A stretch of 15,340 nucleotides of DNA. It comes from Rickettsiales bacterium (GTDB taxonomy: Bacteria > Pseudomonadota > Alphaproteobacteria > Rickettsiales > UBA1997). The position numbers were made by a program, and so were the translations under genes. Location of the stretch: positions 1 to 15,340 of the forward strand of contig CANKYC010000021.1 in assembly GCA_947487845.1 (NCBI GenBank), given 5' to 3'. This document shows, in pieces, positions 14,397 to 15,340 of this stretch (the first letter of the stretch is position 1; each line of letters begins with the position of its first letter). The notes below the pieces were generated by a model. It was not told the DNA's origin and made no database searches. It saw nothing but the letters and a program-made list of their open reading frames with translations.

Positions 14397-15251
14397 ATGA
14401 AACATTCCCTAACTCATCTTCCTGAAAATAAGCAGACTGAAATCAGAAAATTAGTTTCAACAATTCGCAAATCCTGCGCTGATATAGAAAAAATTATTTT
14501 ATACGGCTCTTACGCCCGCGGCACTTTTAAAGAAGCTAAAGATTTAAAACCTGATCAAAAATCTGGTCATATTTCGGATTATGATATTTTGGTTGTAACT
14601 AACGAAGAAGATTCAATTGGCGATTTCTACAATTGGAGCGAAGCTGAAAAATTAAATTTAAGCGCCGAAACAAGAATTAGCGCAATCGACATTGAAACCT
14701 TAAATAAAAATCTCGCCGAAGCTCATTATTTCTACAGCGACATTGAAAAAGAAGGTATCATGCTTTTTGATGCCAAAAATCACAAATTGGCAATTAAACG
14801 TAAATTAAAAATCTGGGAACAACAAAGAATCGCCCAAGAACATTTTGATTATTGGTTTGGAAGGTCAAAAGATTTTATTGACACTTTTCGAGTTTTATTA
14901 AAAAAAGGTCGCCTTGAAAGCGCTTCTTTTCAGCTTCATCAAATTGCTGAATCTTGTTATAAGGCAATTTTGTTGGTTTTTTCTAATTACAATCCGAACG
15001 AACATCATTTAAAAATTTTGGCGCGAATGGCGACTGAATTTAATGGCGAAATCGCCGCTTTATTTCCGCAGAAAAATCTCGCCGATCAAGCGCGGTTTAA
15101 TCTGCTAGAATATTCCTACATTGGCGGCAGATATGATCCAAAGCATAAAATTTCAAAAGAAGATTTGGATATTTTAACCGATGAAGTAGAAAAACTTTCT
15201 AAAATTACTAAGAGAATTTGCGAGAAGAAAATTTTGAGTTTTAAGCCTTAA
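14397..15251 (+). CDS. Fused minimal nucleotidyltransferase-HEPN domain protein
   Basis: The N-terminal part (1-135) is a DNA polymerase beta-like nucleotidyltransferase: IILYGSYARG (33-42) followed by ISDYDILVV (59-67) with the metal-binding Asp61 and Asp63; Asp98 is a candidate third acidic residue. The C-terminal part (about 142-275) is all-helical and HEPN-like, with RLESASFQLHQIAESCYKA and the sequence YIGGRYDPKHKIS (241-253), which contains an R-x4-H pattern (Arg245, His250). Separate MNT and HEPN genes usually form type VII toxin-antitoxin pairs in which MNT modifies the HEPN RNase; here the two domains are one polypeptide of 284 residues. It is divergent from the photolyase operon. 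No Shine-Dalgarno is visible before the ATG. Domains are clear; whether it acts as a self-contained toxin-antitoxin or in resistance is unknown. Confidence 0.87.
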   Translation: MKHSLTHLPENKQTEIRKLVSTIRKSCADIEKIILYGSYARGTFKEAKDLKPDQKSGHISDYDILVVTNEEDSIGDFYNWSEAEKLNLSAETRISAIDIETLNKNLAEAHYFYSDIEKEGIMLFDAKNHKLAIKRKLKIWEQQRIAQEHFDYWFGRSKDFIDTFRVLLKKGRLESASFQLHQIAESCYKAILLVFSNYNPNEHHLKILARMATEFNGEIAALFPQKNLADQARFNLLEYSYIGGRYDPKHKISKEDLDILTDEVEKLSKITKRICEKKILSFKP

Positions 15252-15293
15252 TCTGAAATTAAAAAAGATCTTAGACAGGCTCTTAGAAAATTC

Positions 15294-15324
15294 TTGATTA
15301 GCGCGTTAAAATTTTGGTAATAAT
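15294..15324 (+). promoter_or_regulatory. Possible promoter for a gene beyond the right edge
   Basis: TTGATT (15294-15299) is followed after 18 bases by TAATAA within TGGTAATAAT, an extended -10-like sequence. Nothing else is visible in the last 89 bases, and no start codon with context follows within the window. Confidence 0.25.
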
Positions 15325-15340
15325 GAATCTAAGTTAAAAA

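Overview
The window comes from a strongly AT-rich bacterial genome with tightly packed minus-strand operons and a repeat-rich, gene-poor centre. A GC-rich palindromic element is inserted in frame inside a transporter gene, much like the palindromic elements known from Rickettsia and its relatives. Together with an iron-sulfur photolyase operon typical of proteobacteria, this suggests an alphaproteobacterium, perhaps Rickettsiales-like. No rRNA or other marker gene confirms this, so the placement is tentative.

Region 1 (1-3800, minus strand) is a defence locus. In transcription order it holds an AbiEi-type antitoxin/repressor, an AbiEii-type nucleotidyltransferase toxin, a SIR2-domain protein and a HerA-like ATPase cut by the window edge. 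The gaps are 57, 9 and 33 bases, so the four look co-transcribed. A near-consensus promoter precedes the first gene, with three copies of a 16-bp motif around it that are good candidates for an AbiEi operator. AbiE (a type IV toxin-antitoxin) and SIR2-HerA (an NAD-depleting anti-phage pair, as in Nezha) are known separately; here they appear to be one operon.

Region 2 (3800-6895) holds one gene, an S66-type peptidase (LD-carboxypeptidase/MccF fold) with an unusual C-terminal extension. It lies between two long non-coding stretches full of short, diverged, hairpin-forming repeats, including an exact 24-bp inverted repeat on either side of the gene.

Region 3 (6896-8450, plus strand) holds a SAM-dependent methyltransferase, then a promoter running into a terminator-like hairpin, a 64-codon gene of unknown function with a strong ribosome binding site, and an internally deleted IS4-family transposase remnant.

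Region 4 (8457-14274, minus strand) is a six-gene operon whose genes overlap by 1-4 bases: chalcone-isomerase-like secreted protein, MFS transporter, DUF3833 lipoprotein, short-chain dehydrogenase, iron-sulfur cryptochrome/photolyase and an FAD-dependent amine-oxidase-like protein. Related sets occur in light or singlet-oxygen responses of other proteobacteria. The set probably couples light-driven DNA repair with membrane-lipid modification. The palindromic element sits in the MFS gene.

Region 5 (14275-15340) has a divergent promoter region and a plus-strand gene fusing a minimal nucleotidyltransferase to a HEPN-like domain.
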